DNA of 64,000 nt, from NCBI GenBank assembly GCA_025677825.1, contig JAIXMO010000040.1, forward strand, positions 239,505 to 303,504. The letters run 5' to 3'. The position numbers and the translations under genes are program-made. The stretch is from Helicostylum pulchrum. Taxonomy: Eukaryota; Mucoromycota; Mucoromycetes; Mucorales; Mucoraceae. Shown piece by piece: positions 11,553 through 23,259 of the stretch; positions within the stretch are counted from its first letter, which is position 1, and each line of letters begins with the position of its first letter. The notes beneath the pieces were generated by a model. That model ran no database searches and had not been told where the DNA came from. It saw nothing but the letters and a program-made list of their open reading frames with translations.

Positions 11553-12698
11553 ATGCCTAGTTTTTCACAAGTAGCGCTTTCTACAGCTATGGTGATAGGT
11601 CCTGTTGTAGGATACGTTGATCAAGTAAATATATATAAAACGTGTTGTAGCAATATATACTAAAGTACCGTTTTTTTTTCTTTTTCAAAAAGTACTTTTT
11701 AATAAAGAGAAAACAATCTAGTGTTGGCTTTAATGCCATGACATGTGCCATTCTATTGTTTGCAAAGTAAGTGCCCCCCCCTTTTTTTACGCAGCGTATA
11801 TATTTAGACTAACATGTTCTTAGCATTCTTCGAATATTTTTTTGGTAATACTTAGTAACAGCACAATGTAAACGAGATGACTGACACACAGTTTTATACA
11901 TGTATAAAAAAAAAAGGATAGGAAAACGGTTTGACTTGACACTTTTACTTCAGTCTATAGCAATGCTTGTCGCCATGTTAATACTTTTACAAGTAGTTAT
12001 TCAATATAAACCCAAAGAGAACTATTCAGTTTTATACAGCGACTTACGAAACTCGTTTTCATCCAATTCGATCGAAGAAGAATTAATAGCGGAAGAAAAT
12101 GGAGTGGAGCGAGGCAGAAAACCGTGGTGGCGAAAGAGTTTTTGGAGTTGGGATCATTATTTGGATTACGTTAACTGTTTATTGGGTTTTACAACGTTGA
12201 TTGCCTTCTTGTACATGCTGCTGCGTCAGTATCCAGCCTTTATTGAAACGTTGGGTGCATTAAGCTTAGGTATTGAAAGTACTTTACCTTTACCACAATG
12301 TATATCGAATTTCAAGAGTAAAACTACCAGTGGATTTAGTTTAATTGTGTTGGGATCATGGGTATATATATAACGGATTATTTTATCATGTGTCAAAAAA
12401 AAAAGTGATTTATTATATTTTATAACAGTTTTTAGGCGACGGGTTCAAGTTGTTTTACTTTATCTATACAAAGGCACCTTTACAGTTTATTATTTGTGGA
12501 GCTATTCAATTATCGATTGATTCGGTCATAGTGTTGCAATTTATCTTGTATTCTACCTACATAAAGAACAAGTTTGGTAAGAGACTACAACAACAAGACC
12601 AAGACACTCGTAAGTTCATATTGTATATGTCTTACAATGTAACACAAAACTAAGCATGATTTTATCAAATATATATAGTGTTGGAAGAACATGAATAA
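11553..12698 (+). CDS. ANY1: PQ-loop membrane protein, Any1 / SLC66A2 (PQLC1) family
   Basis: Six exons (11553-11624, 11693-11766, 11824-11844, 11917-12361, 12429-12609, 12679-12698) give 270 residues in one frame. It is a multi-pass protein with two PQ-loop repeats: the first around SSVGFNAMTCAILLFANILR plus IFFW, the second around TTSGFSLIVLGSW and FLGDGFKLFYF. A soluble acidic loop (about residues 100-135) separates the bundles. Yeast Any1 and mammalian SLC66A2 act in Golgi and endosome membranes, where Any1 is a phospholipid scramblase opposing flippase defects. Exon 3 is only 21 nt. The C-terminus ends LLEEHE. Symbol by family; orthology to yeast ANY1 is inferred from domain order. Confidence 0.85.
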
Positions 12699-12799
12699 AT
12701 ATACGTGACCATCAATCATTTTTTTTTCTCTTTCTTTTCCTTCCATTATTATTGTTATTTTATTTCCATATCAAAAACCATACACTATAAAAAAAGAAA

Positions 12800-13394
12800 A
12801 TGGGTTGTTGTTCATCGACACCTCAAGAAGAAGGAGAAGAACCACAAAGTAATATTAAATTATAGTTTTAATATATAAAATTATCCCTTCTTTTTTTTTA
12901 AACAAACCAAAAAAAAAAAAATTGATATGATAGCACTAGCAACAACAAGAACAACAGTTGTAAGACAAGAGACAAAGACAGCTTTTTCTTCTCTAGTAGA
13001 CTCAGTTCATGCCGAGAAACCAAACAAAGGTTCTAGTCTCGATTCTAGTTCACATATTACACCACCACCACCCTCTTCTTCCACTACTATAAAACCGACT
13101 TGTACAATATTTATTCGACTATCAAACAATGGAAAAGACATATCCATGCAAATACCAATAGAATCACCTTATATAACAGCAGCTGGCCTTTGTAAAGATT
13201 TATTACTTCACTTGGATAACCATACTTCTTCAACTCGTGTCAAACTGATTTATTTAGGCAGAATTTTAACTGATCAGCACGTTATTGTACCCATTATGAC
13301 CGATCCTGATGCTCCTTTACCTGCTCCTAAAAATTCAAAGATACACATACAAAAGGAAGGTATTATTCAAGCAATTGTATCCAACCTATCTTGA
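12800..13394 (+). CDS. Ubiquitin-like domain protein with predicted N-terminal lipid anchor
   Basis: Exons 12800-12848 and 12934-13394 (phase 1) give 169 residues. The first exon encodes MGCCSSTPQEEGEEPQ; MGCCSS fits N-myristoylation at Gly2 with palmitoylation at Cys3/Cys4. Residues about 80-165 form a beta-grasp ubiquitin-like domain (CTIFIRLSNNGKDISMQIPI, then RVKLIYLGRILTDQHVIVPI, ending KIHIQKEGIIQAIVSNL), similar to the Ubl of Dsc3/DUF2407 or UBTD-type proteins. No diglycine ends the chain, so conjugation is unlikely. A Ubl held to a membrane by its N-terminus is the inferred picture. Without exon 1, translation would begin at an ATG at 12927 and lose the acylation motif; the splice signals favour the spliced form. 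Confidence 0.7.
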
Positions 13395-13660
13395 TTCCTT
13401 TTCCGCCCCCCCTTTTATTCTTTTTTTTTTTTTTTTTTTTTTTTTGCTTATAAATACTTATTCCTCAGTCTCTTCATTGGCCTCTTTCATGTTTTTTATC
13501 GTATCTTAATTTACCGGAGTTTCACATCAATAGCACAGCCTTCCCAAAATGGCACTTACCGTATATGTGTGAGAATATGATGAAGCGAAAACTTTACGTA
13601 TCATAGGACGATACTCATATAATCTTATTTTATTACTAAATAAACGATTTTTTTTTTTAC

Positions 13661-15357
13661 TTATGAACTAAAAAGTTTCTTTTCATATGAATGAAGACCA
13701 TGGACACCACCTTCCATTTGAGCAGCGGCAGTTCTCTTTTCAAATCTTACGTTACCATTATAAACAGAATCATGAAACTCATTGACAGATTGACACCCAA
13801 TATCTTGAAGTGAATGTTGAACGCCAGTAATAAGGTAAGACGCATACTTGCGCACAGACCCTTTATCCAATACGTTACCTACGACACCTTGCGCAACCTT
13901 GACAGCATCGCCTTCCGAGAAATAACGTTTGGTGGCTGCGTTACCTTCACCTTTCGATTTAATACCCATAGCGTCAATGGATCCCATACCACGGTATCGT
14001 TTAAGACGTTGACCCTCATGGAAGAAATATTCACCTGGTGATTCGGTCGTACCTGCCAAAAGCCCGCCCATCATCACTGCACTTGCGCCAAGCGCCAAGG
14101 CCTTCACAATATGACCTACATTACCAATACCGCCATCGGCAATAGTTGGAACGCCGAATCGACGACAGAATTCAGATACACGAAATACAGCTGTAGCTTG
14201 AGGGCGACCACATGCCATTACCTCTTGCGTAATACAGATGGAACCAGATCCCATACCGATACGGATACCATCAGCACCAGCTTCGATCAAGTTGGCCGCT
14301 TGCTCTCTAGTAACGACATTACCAGCAATGACTTCAAGTTTGGGAAACGTAGACTTGATCCAACGAATCATGTCAAGCTGGTAAATGGAATTACCTTGCG
14401 ATGAATCCAAGACGATAATATCAAGACCAGCATCAACCAATAATGCAAGACGGTCCTTGTCATCAGGTCGAGTACCAATAGCGGCACCTACTAAAAGTTG
14501 CTTTGAATCATCCGACTTGGAAGCTAAAGGATAGTTTTGGTTCTTTAAAAGATCAGAGCGAGATAATAAAGAAACAAGTCGGCCTTGTTCGTCAACAATG
14601 GGTAATTTTCCCTTCTTTGAAGACCGGAGAATTTCATTTGCTCTCACCAATGTGACACCTTTTTTGGCAACGACTAAATCAATACTCATAACGTCTTCAA
14701 GTAAGGTGGTATCATCTTTATGAAATTGGATATCACGAGCAGTAACAATGCCAACTAGTTTACCATTTAATGCACCGTTTTCTATTATTATTTTTGTTAA
14801 GTACGTGTTTTTAAAAAGGAATTTTTATGCTGTGTTACCTGTAATGGGAATACCACAAAACCCACGCTCAGCTTTTACTTGTTGAACATCTGCAACGGTA
14901 TTTCTAGGTGAAAGTACAACTGGGTCTACAATAAACCCATTTTCAAAGGTCTTTACTTTTCTAACCATATTTGCTTGAAATTCCGGTTCACAATTATGGT
15001 GAATAATACCAATACCGCCCAATAACTGTTTTTTTTTAGGAAGTTAGTTTTTTTTTTTAATTTAAAGTTTGTGTGTATGCTTACTGCCATAGAAATAGCC
15101 ATTTCGGATTCAGTCACGGTATCCATGGGAGAGGATAAAAATGGAGTGTTTAAAGTAATCTTTTTAGTAATTCTGGATTCAAGTGAGGTCTTTCTTGCAT
15201 CAAAGTTGATGTAACCGGGAAGAATTAAAAAATCATTATAAGTTAAACCACCACTTAATTGATCATCCATAAGTGCTTCAACGGCCAAACCATCTTTATG
15301 CTTGTACTCTGCCAAGTATGAATTAGCCTTTGAACTATCCAGAAAAGAAGAAGACAT
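13661..15357 (-). CDS. IMD: Inosine-5'-monophosphate dehydrogenase
   Basis: Oxidises IMP to XMP with NAD+, the committed step of GMP synthesis, in the cytosol. Exons 15357-15085, 15025-14839 and 14781-13661 give 526 residues, the usual length. Seen in order: N-terminal barrel start [33 protein letters not shown], two CBS domains (about residues 115-235, with [15 protein letters not shown] and [20 protein letters not shown]), then [10 protein letters not shown], the loop [20 protein letters not shown] with the catalytic cysteine, [20 protein letters not shown], and the active-site flap region [10 protein letters not shown]. The C-terminus lacks a peroxisomal signal. It converges with the ubiquitin-like gene and sits 90 bp from the stop of the RBM34-like gene. 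Very secure. Confidence 0.97.
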
Positions 15358-15444
15358 TTTTATTTTATAAAAAAAAAGAAAAAGAAAAAATGTAATAAAG
15401 TTTTTTTTATTTTATTTTATGCTTGCAAAATTTTTGATTGGGTT

Positions 15445-16736
15445 TCACTTTTTTCCATACTTTTTGATGGCAGCCTTCTTTTTAGAGGATTTTACAACTT
15501 TGAATTTCTTACCGTCGTCCTTGGTAGCACGAACACCTTCAAAGCGCTTAGCATCAGGTATCAGTTTACCGGCCTTACCAGATTGTCTACGAAGAGCGTT
15601 TTGTTTTTTACTTCCACCGGCCTTACTGTTGTTCTTCTTCTTGGTATCTCTGATACCGCCTTCTGAAACGGGTATCTTACAACGTTGAATACGAATCTTT
15701 ATCTTGTCACGAAACTTTTTATCTGTTAAAGCCAAAGCAGCATCAACACTTTCACGCTCCTTGAATTGAACGTATCCAAAACCTTTACCGACATTGATCT
15801 TGCTATCACGAACTGCACGTACACTTTCAATCTCACCACAAACATCAAAGAACTTCCAAAGTTCTTCTTCTTCTGCGTCAAATGGTAATCCACCCAAAAA
15901 TACTGAACGTTTACGGTCGTGTTGTTTATTGTTGGAAGCTCCGTCCACACGCAAATGTTTATCCATAAATACGACGCCGTTTAATTCACAGGCTTTATCA
16001 GCTGATTCACGGGTGGCGAATACAATATAAGCATTTAATACGTCACGAGATGTATGAAGTTTACGAGAAATAAAGGCAGATTTACGATCCATTGGTTCTG
16101 AAAATGCAACTGATCTGAAACGAATAGATTCGATCTTTCCACATTCTTTGAATCTAGCTTCTAATTGCTTGTAACCCTCCTATAATAATAATACCTTTTT
16201 TTAATTTTACTGCCGCTTATAACAACAACAAAAATCATGCTTCCTTACTTTATCGATACATTCAACGGGCAAGTTACCGACAAAGACAGTTCTTAATTCC
16301 TTTTCTGCCTTTTCTTCCAAAGTTAATTCTTTCTTGGCCTTCTTGCCTGACTTTTCATCTTCATATTCTTCAGCTTTTCTCTGCACACAAACACATATTA
16401 GTTGTTTCGCTTTAGATGTATATACATATATATATATATAAAAGGTACCTTGTTTGCTTTGCTAAGTAAATCTTTAGCTTTCAAGAAACCTAAAAAGGCC
16501 TTGTTCTTATCTTGCTTTCCTAATACAGTCTTCTTCTTTTGAACATTGGCAATAACTTCTTCGGAAAGGATAGGCTTGACAGCTATTTCACTTTTACCTG
16601 CCTACATTTTGTGTTTTTAGTATTTGTTATCCGCAGATCTATAGAAAATATATAAATGTATAATGCTTACAGAGCTTTTGAACAAGTCGTCTAAATGACT
16701 GTCAACTTTAATAGGTGTAGATAATAAACCACTCAT
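15445..16736 (-). CDS. NOP12: RBM34/Nop12-type nucleolar RNA-binding protein
   Basis: Exons 16736-16671, 16601-16449, 16380-16249 and 16179-15445 give 361 residues. Two RRM domains are present: RRM1 from about residue 103 (RTVFVGNLPVECIDK) and RRM2 from about 209 (SVFLGGLPFDAEEEELWKFF, then KGFGYVQF as RNP1). The C-terminus is lysine/arginine-rich (KKAAIKKYGKK), as expected of a nucleolar protein. Yeast Nop12 and animal RBM34 bind pre-rRNA in 60S assembly. Two RRMs with this spacing, a lysine-rich N-terminal half and a basic tail fit the family. Its neighbour IMPDH is on the same strand; upstream is a 2-kb gene-free region. Confidence 0.85.
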
Positions 16737-18737
16737 TTTGTATTTAACTGAAAACGAAAAAAAAAAAAAAATAGAAAAAAAAAAAAAGATTATTCTGTAG
16801 AAAGACAGCTTATGATCTGGCGTGACTGCATTGTGGCTTACATATTTGAACATTTCACAAAGTTCTCTCTGCTTGCATAAGCATAACAGATAATAATATT
16901 TCAGAATATGATATAGTTTTCCATAAATATGTATCGATGTTTTACTTGCAGCAAAAAAGTTCTACTAGTGATGTATTTTTGACTATAAAATATTCTTTAT
17001 CTCAGCTTCGAGAAATAGTCAGACTTTTTTTCCTCCTATCTGAAGTCTTTGCACATCACACCTAAACGCAAAAATATTGGTGCGTCTAAATACAAGAATT
17101 TGCTAAAATAGACAAATGGTATCAATTAGCAGCCCTTGAAAGTACAATGAATAGGAAAAAGATCTTGGTGGCTAATATTGAAGCATCTTGTGGGCTTAGT
17201 ATTACAGCGACCCAATTGTTAAGAGCAGCTGTATACGAGGATTTCGGAAGCGTACAACGTGGTTCCTGTAATAATATCACACCAATTGAAGATAAAAAAC
17301 CTGCTATTATTTGATAATTTTTCAATCCGTCACTTGGAGTATTTTTAAATCCGCCATTTGATACCGTCTACTGCGGATAAGGAGAAGAAGATGCAGGAAT
17401 TACAAATGTCCCCTTACTCGAAAAAAAAAGTGTCAGAAAAAGGTTTCGTAAAAACAAGTTAGAACGTCTCAGCAAAAGAGAGAGACAAAAAAAGATTACA
17501 TAAATACTAGTGAACAAATGAAAAGACACGAAAAATATAATATAATTAAACCATTCAGTGTATTAACATTTATGTAATATTTGCTTGTGTGCAGTTTAAA
17601 ATTTAGCAAATAAATGATTAGCTACTGTGATCGTCTATTACCACACACCTTTTTTTTTTTCTTTAGCGGGTGTTGTCTAACACGAGGTTGCTTGGAGAGC
17701 TTACACAGTCCGAAACGACAGCGATAAGGTTTACACATGCTAAACTAATCTACGCTAAAGCCAGGCGCAATATATATTAGCACCTGACAGCTTGCAACAC
17801 GCACGCACACCTTTTTATGTTGCTAACAGTTCATAATAAATTGTAATAACTAGAAAGTGGCATAGACCTCATTTTATGCATAATATTTAAACGTGCGGTG
17901 ATTATTTTTATTTTTCTCTCCTTAACAAACTACTAAAAAGGAACACTTGACGCTTTGAAGTTTTATGCATCTATACTTGCTTTTTGAGGGGGAGGGGGGA
18001 GTTACATTTTTAGTTGTTTGGTTAGTTTTATACGTGGAGGAGAGAGAAACAACAACAACACAATATATGAAAAAAAAAACTTGCCAGGAACGTAAATACT
18101 ATTTTTGTGGAGAATGCAGAGAAAAAAAAAACTCCAATTGAAAGATGTACAAAAAAAAAATATCTTTATCTGCGTTATAAGCAAAACTGCTCAAAAAAAG
18201 AACAACTTTAAACAAAAATGACGATGATTGATTGTACTTTTTTTGTTGTTGTTGCGTTTAATGAGTGAACAACAACAAAAAACGAGGGCGGAGTTCAAGT
18301 TAGAACTCCCTCATCAAATTGTACGACAAAACACAACGTTTTTATTTCGTTATTTTTGTCCTTTTTTTTTTTTTTTTTTTTTTTTCTTTTTCTTCTTCTT
18401 TATTTTAATCAACTATCTCTCTTTTTAAACAAAAAAAGAAAAAACCCCCCATTACAGTCATTTAAACTCTTTTTTCGTTGGTATTATAAACTTTCCTTTA
18501 ATATAATCCAGCCAAAAAGAATACACCCCTTATTACTCTCCTTTTTACATCAAAAAGAAACAGTAAAAAAACATACACGCACACTTTTTTTTTTTTCTAA
18601 AAAAAAGAACACTCACTTTACACTCCTTTTTTTTTTATTTATAACAAACCATTTTACTTTTTTTTTTAAAAAAAAAAAGAAAGTATTATCCACTCTTCCC
18701 CTTTATTTTTTTGTTTTTTAGAAATATTTATTAAAGA
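16737..18737. other. Gene-free region upstream of the PAK-like kinase
   Basis: About 2 kb. A minus-strand open frame at 17325-17122 contains EPRCTLPKSSYTAALNNWV and could be a repeat fragment, but I cannot assign it. The 400 bp before 18738 are extremely T- and A-rich, like other leaders in this window. No RNA gene recognised. Confidence 0.5.
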
Positions 18738-18989
18738 ATGACAATTATCAACATCACAAACAATCGAATGCGTTCCTCTGAAAAGGTAATATTAATAAGA
18801 TTAAATGTGTGTGTGTGTGTGTGTGTGTACACAAATTTTTTATTTATATTATTTTTTTTATTTATTAAAAATAGGCATTGATGCAAAAATCAAGATCTGA
18901 ACCTAATTGTCAAAGTACTGCTTCAGTATTTAGAAATTCACTTTATCCTAAACGTAGATCAACTGGTAATATTCAACAATCAATGAGTC

Positions 18990-19022
<33 letters not shown>

Positions 19023-20394
19023 CTGCTTCGACTAAAGTAAATATATAACAACAATAAAATAAATTAAAATTAACTAATTTAAATATAGATTTGGCGTCCA
19101 CCTGGTCATTGTGAAATTCCTGATATTTTAGGCAACGCTTATTTGAAACCAAGCCCACCTGTTTCTTTTGATTTGCGTCCCACTGACATTGCCAAGCAAG
19201 TGTCCAAGGTAAAATAAGTAATATTTATATTGTACATATAACTAATACACACGCACAAAAAAAAAAAAAAAAAAAAAAGCGCCCTTGGTACCCTCCTAGC
19301 CCCAATTACCAAATTCCCAGTCCACCTCCAGTGAAACGTACAGAAAACAAATTGGAAACGAAATTAAGAAAAATCTTGCCAAAACGGGTTGCTGTTCGAT
19401 CCAGTGATCCCAGCACGCGTTATACAAATTTCAAGGAAATCGGTACCGGAGTCAATGGAGCAGTCGTCAGAGCCAGCTACCGTAAGCGACCCAACGTACG
19501 TGTAGCCATCAAGCGCTGTAAATTAGATCCTGATCGTGAATACCGTGCTGCTATTATGCGTGAATTACGTATCATGGCTTCTGGTAACGATAACTTGATC
19601 AAGTTGCGTGAAGTCACCATCTGTCAAGACGATATCTGGATGACCATGGATCTAATGCGTTGTTCTGTATTTGCTGTACTCTGTCAACGTGGTATTCCTG
19701 AAGAATATACCGTTTACATGGCTTGTGAGACCTTGAAGGGTTTATCTCATTTACACACACAAGGTATCTTGCATCGTGATGTCAAGTGTGAAAATCTCTT
19801 ATTAGGCTGGCACGGAGAAGTTAAATTAGGTATATCTTTATTTCTTTCTTTTTTTCTCTAGTTGATTTTTAACTAACTCGTGAATTTTACTATAATAGCC
19901 GATTTTGGATTATCTGCACGTATTGCCCGTCCAAATCATGAACGTTTAGGCACCACCAAATGGTAAAAAAAGAAAAGAAAAGAAAAGAATACTAGCTAGT
20001 ATCTATTAATTGTTTACTAATTTACTTATTTATTTATAGGATGGCTCCTGAAGTAATTAGAGAAGAGTATTATAGTGAAAAGATTGACATGTGGTCTCTT
20101 GGTATTACGATTATTGAAATGATGGATCGTGTACCACCTCACTACGCAATTAAAGACGAAGAAGAATTATTTGATATCATTGCCACTGAGCCTAGCCCTA
20201 CATTTACATACAGTTATCCTACCATGTATATGAGAGGTTTAGTAGCTTGGTTATTAGATGAAGAACCAGAAACAAGACCTAGTGCCCGTGATGCTCTTTT
20301 GGAAATTGAAGCTCATATTCAATCCAATTTGTTACCTTGTTCTAATGCTCAAGAAATGACTCGATTCTTGAACCGAGTTTTACCTGAATGCTAA
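18738..20394 (+). CDS. STE20/PAK-like serine/threonine protein kinase
   Basis: Six exons (18738-18785, 18875-19036, 19089-19208, 19280-19829, 19899-19962, 20040-20394) give 432 residues. The first 150 residues are regulatory: Ser/Thr-rich with a poly-Thr run, then a proline-rich stretch (RPWYPPSPNYQIPSPPP). The kinase domain (about 155-425) shows GTGVNGAV (glycine loop), VAIKR (ATP lysine near residue 188), HRDVKCENLLL (catalytic loop), ADFGLSAR, and GTTKWMAPEVI then DMWSLGITIIEMM, typical of the STE20/PAK group. No CRIB/PBD Cdc42-binding motif is visible, so this is not a canonical PAK; p21-independent or scaffold-bound control is possible. Intron 3 ends in an A-run of about 20 before AG. 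Intron 1 has a TG microsatellite. Confidence 0.88.
18806..18828. repeat. TG dinucleotide microsatellite in a kinase intron
   Basis: About eleven TG units within intron 1 of the PAK-like kinase gene. Confidence 0.9.
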
Positions 20395-20804
20395 AATTCT
20401 TTTCTTCTTATATTTCTCTGTTATGCTCAAGCCCTTTTTATTTCTCCAACCCAAAAACTATTATGTTCTAATTTTTATATGCCCTCACAAACCTTTTTTT
20501 TCTTAACCCACCTAATTGCTTTTTTATATATATATATGTGTATATATATACAATATATATGTCTGTATATTATATTCATATACAAACTTTTACCATCTTC
20601 TTCCTCCCCCCCCCCTTTTTTTTTCTCCCCCATCCTTTTTTCAATAAAGAATGATACAATAGAACGAAATTTTTGTTTGGAGTAACCCAACTAAAGAGCT
20701 GGTCACGAAAAAAAAAAATACCAATTTCAAGGTACTACACATACAACTTTTTTATTCCCACCATCCCTTTTTATTCTTCCTTTTTTTTTTCTTCATCGCT
20801 ACCA
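20395..20804. other. Intergenic region between kinase and ALG1
   Basis: Kinase 3' region and ALG1 leader: TA-rich microsatellite-like stretch near 20525-20560, pyrimidine-rich runs near 20600-20640. No gene seen. Confidence 0.6.
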
Positions 20805-22559
20805 ATGTTTGATGATATTGAAGACTATGGTGTGTCAACACTTGGGCTTTTGTTAGCCTTCTTGTGTTGTTACGTGTTATTTGGTAAACTATTGGGCATG
20901 TACATCTTTGATAATACAGGTAGTACCGGTATGAGAAAAAGGCTAATGGTGCAAATCGTCGTTTTGGGTGACATTGGTCGTTCACCACGTATGAGATACC
21001 ATGCCACTTCTTTAGCTGACTCAGGTTGTACCGTAGATTTAATCGGTTACAAAGGTAAAATAACAACAACAACAAAAAGTGATTCCCTTTATAACTAAAT
21101 CCCTATCCTGTAAAATATTAGAGACAAATCCAGGTGCAAGAATTAACGTGAATCGATTTATTCGCGTTCGTCCTATTCGTCAAGCGTGGTCTGTGCCTGA
21201 AGGATGTCCCAAGGTATTTTATTTGTTATGGGCACCTTTTAAAGCCATGTTTTTATCTCTTCAATTGTTTTGGGTTATGGGATGTGTGACTCAACGCCCT
21301 GATTTTATTATTGTTCAAGTAAGTTTTTTTGTGTACGCATGTAATTCCTCGTTATTATTCTTGATCTAAAAAAAATCATTTTAGAACCCACCTTCGATTC
21401 CTACCCTTCTTATTGGGCGGTTTGTTGGTACAATGCGTAAAGCGTGGTTTATTATTGATTGGCACAACTTTGGTTACTCAATGCTTGGTATGAAATTGGG
21501 ATCGAACCATCTGGTGGTACGTTTAGCCAAATGGTACGAACAGAAATACGGTAGCATTGCTTATGCACATTTAACCGTGACCGAGAAACTGCACAAGGAA
21601 TTAGAGGACAATTGGAAAGTACAGGGCCAAGTCTATACGTTGAAAGATAGACCTCAAAGTGACTTTAAGCGATTGACAGTTGATAATATTCACCGTCAAT
21701 TTACGTTCTCATTGAAAGTAATTGAAAATCTCGTTTTGGAAACTGACAACGGAAAAGAATTTTTAGGAGCGTACAATGATTCCCAATTGGGTACACTTTT
21801 AACTGACGCTGATGATGAAGGAATTTTGATCTGGAGACAAGATAGACCCAAATTGATCGTTTCTTCTACTTCTTGGACTGAAGATGAAGATTTCAGTGTC
21901 TTGTTAAAGTCTGTGGAATTGTATGAAGCAGAAGCAAAACCATCGGATCCTAAATTATTGTTTGTGATTACAGGGCAAGGGCCACTGAAAAAATTTTATG
22001 AAGGCAAAATCAAACAAATGAAATTGGTAAAGACACGAATTGTTACAGCTTGGTTAGAAATAAGTGATTATCCACTTTTACTCGGTAGCGCGGATTTAGG
22101 TGTATCTTTACACACTAGTTCAAGCGGTATGGATCTTCCCATGAAGATTGTGGACATGTTTGGATGTGGACTTCCTGTTTGTGCAATTAATTTTTCTTGG
22201 TAATTATAATTTGAAGAAAAGAGAGATATAAATAGAGACAAAATGTATAAATACCTGTGTAAATAACGCAATGTAATTTTTTTTTTTTTAGTTTGGATGA
22301 ATTGGTACATGATGGTAAGAACGGTCTTGTTTTCGAGAACAGTCAAGATTTAGCCGAACAATATATGGTAATATAAAATGCACTCTTTATTATTTCCGCA
22401 GCGACATTTTTGACACGTTTTTTTATTTAGGAATTATTCGTCAAAAATCCCAAAAAGTTGGATACGTTAAGATCAAACGTGATAGAAGAATATAAGACAA
22501 ACACGTGGCAAAATGAATACAAGCAAGTCTTGATCAAATTATTCAATCAAAGGCAATAA
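20805..22559 (+). CDS. ALG1: Chitobiosyldiphosphodolichol beta-1,4-mannosyltransferase
   Basis: Adds the first mannose to GlcNAc2-PP-dolichol on the cytosolic face of the ER in N-glycan assembly, using GDP-mannose (family GT33). Exons 20805-21054, 21122-21318, 21385-22199, 22292-22367 and 22431-22559 give 488 residues. An N-terminal transmembrane anchor (about residues 11-35) is followed by the Rossmann-like start VQIVVLGDIGRSPRMRYHA, then NPPSIPTLL, IIDWHNFGYSMLG and LTVTEKLHKEL. The C-terminal half has VSSTSWTEDEDFSVLL, LLFVITGQGPLK and LGVSLHTSSSGMDLPMKIVD followed by MFGCGLPVCA, all diagnostic of Alg1. GDP-mannose also feeds the GMD gene near 61 kb. Confidence 0.96.
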
Positions 22560-23259
22560 AAATCTTTTTTTTTTTTATACATGTATATTCCCTTTGTCCC
22601 GTCTTCCCTTTTAAAGGTATCTCGGCCTTTAAATGCCACGTTTTGATAAATCTGATAATTGCCTTCTTTAGCTCCATTTGTGGAGTATTGCTTTTCTCGG
22701 ACCGCCCCCTTGCTACCCAAAAAAAAAGAAAAAAAAAATGATTAGATGTATTTTACAGCTTAAAAATCTCTCTTTTTCTTTGCTGAAAAAAAAAAAAAAA
22801 TTACAATTCAGAAAGCAAGTAACAGATCAAGAACAATAAGGGTGTTGTTGTACCTGAATTTCCTTACATAATCAATCTTGTCTTGCTGCGAACACAGAAA
22901 AAAAAGAAAAATTTAACCTTTTTTTTTTTTTTTTTTTTTACTCTCTGCAAATGTGAGGTATTAAACGTATAATAAGAAAAGTGTTTATCCTGGTTCTATG
23001 GTTTCTACCTTGTACAACATCAATTCCATTGTCCGGATTGGTTTATTCCGATACAATATTATATATATAGCATTTTATACTTTATTATTGTTATTCCTTT
23101 TTCCCTTTCTTTGCCTTTTTTTTATTTTTTATAACTGTACTATACTAATTTAAAAAAAAAGGTAGTTTTTTTTTTTTTTGGAAAGCCCTCCTCCCCTCCC
23201 CCCACCCACCCAAATATAAAAAAATTACCCTCCTCCTCCCTTTTTTTTTTAATACAAGT
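22560..23259. other. Intergenic region between ALG1 and a methyltransferase gene
   Basis: 700 bp of AT-rich DNA with several long A or T runs and a C-rich patch near 23187-23212. It holds the ALG1 3' end and the promoter and leader of the downstream gene. No gene seen. Confidence 0.6.

Noticed and set aside
17122..17325. Minus-strand 67-codon frame with EPRCTLPKSSYTAALNNWV
   Set aside because: Looks protein-like but has no recognisable family or gene context; too short to annotate as a gene.
20475..20690. Plus and minus frames across the 20.5 kb TA-rich stretch
   Set aside because: Built from TA repeats and C/T runs in the kinase 3' flank.
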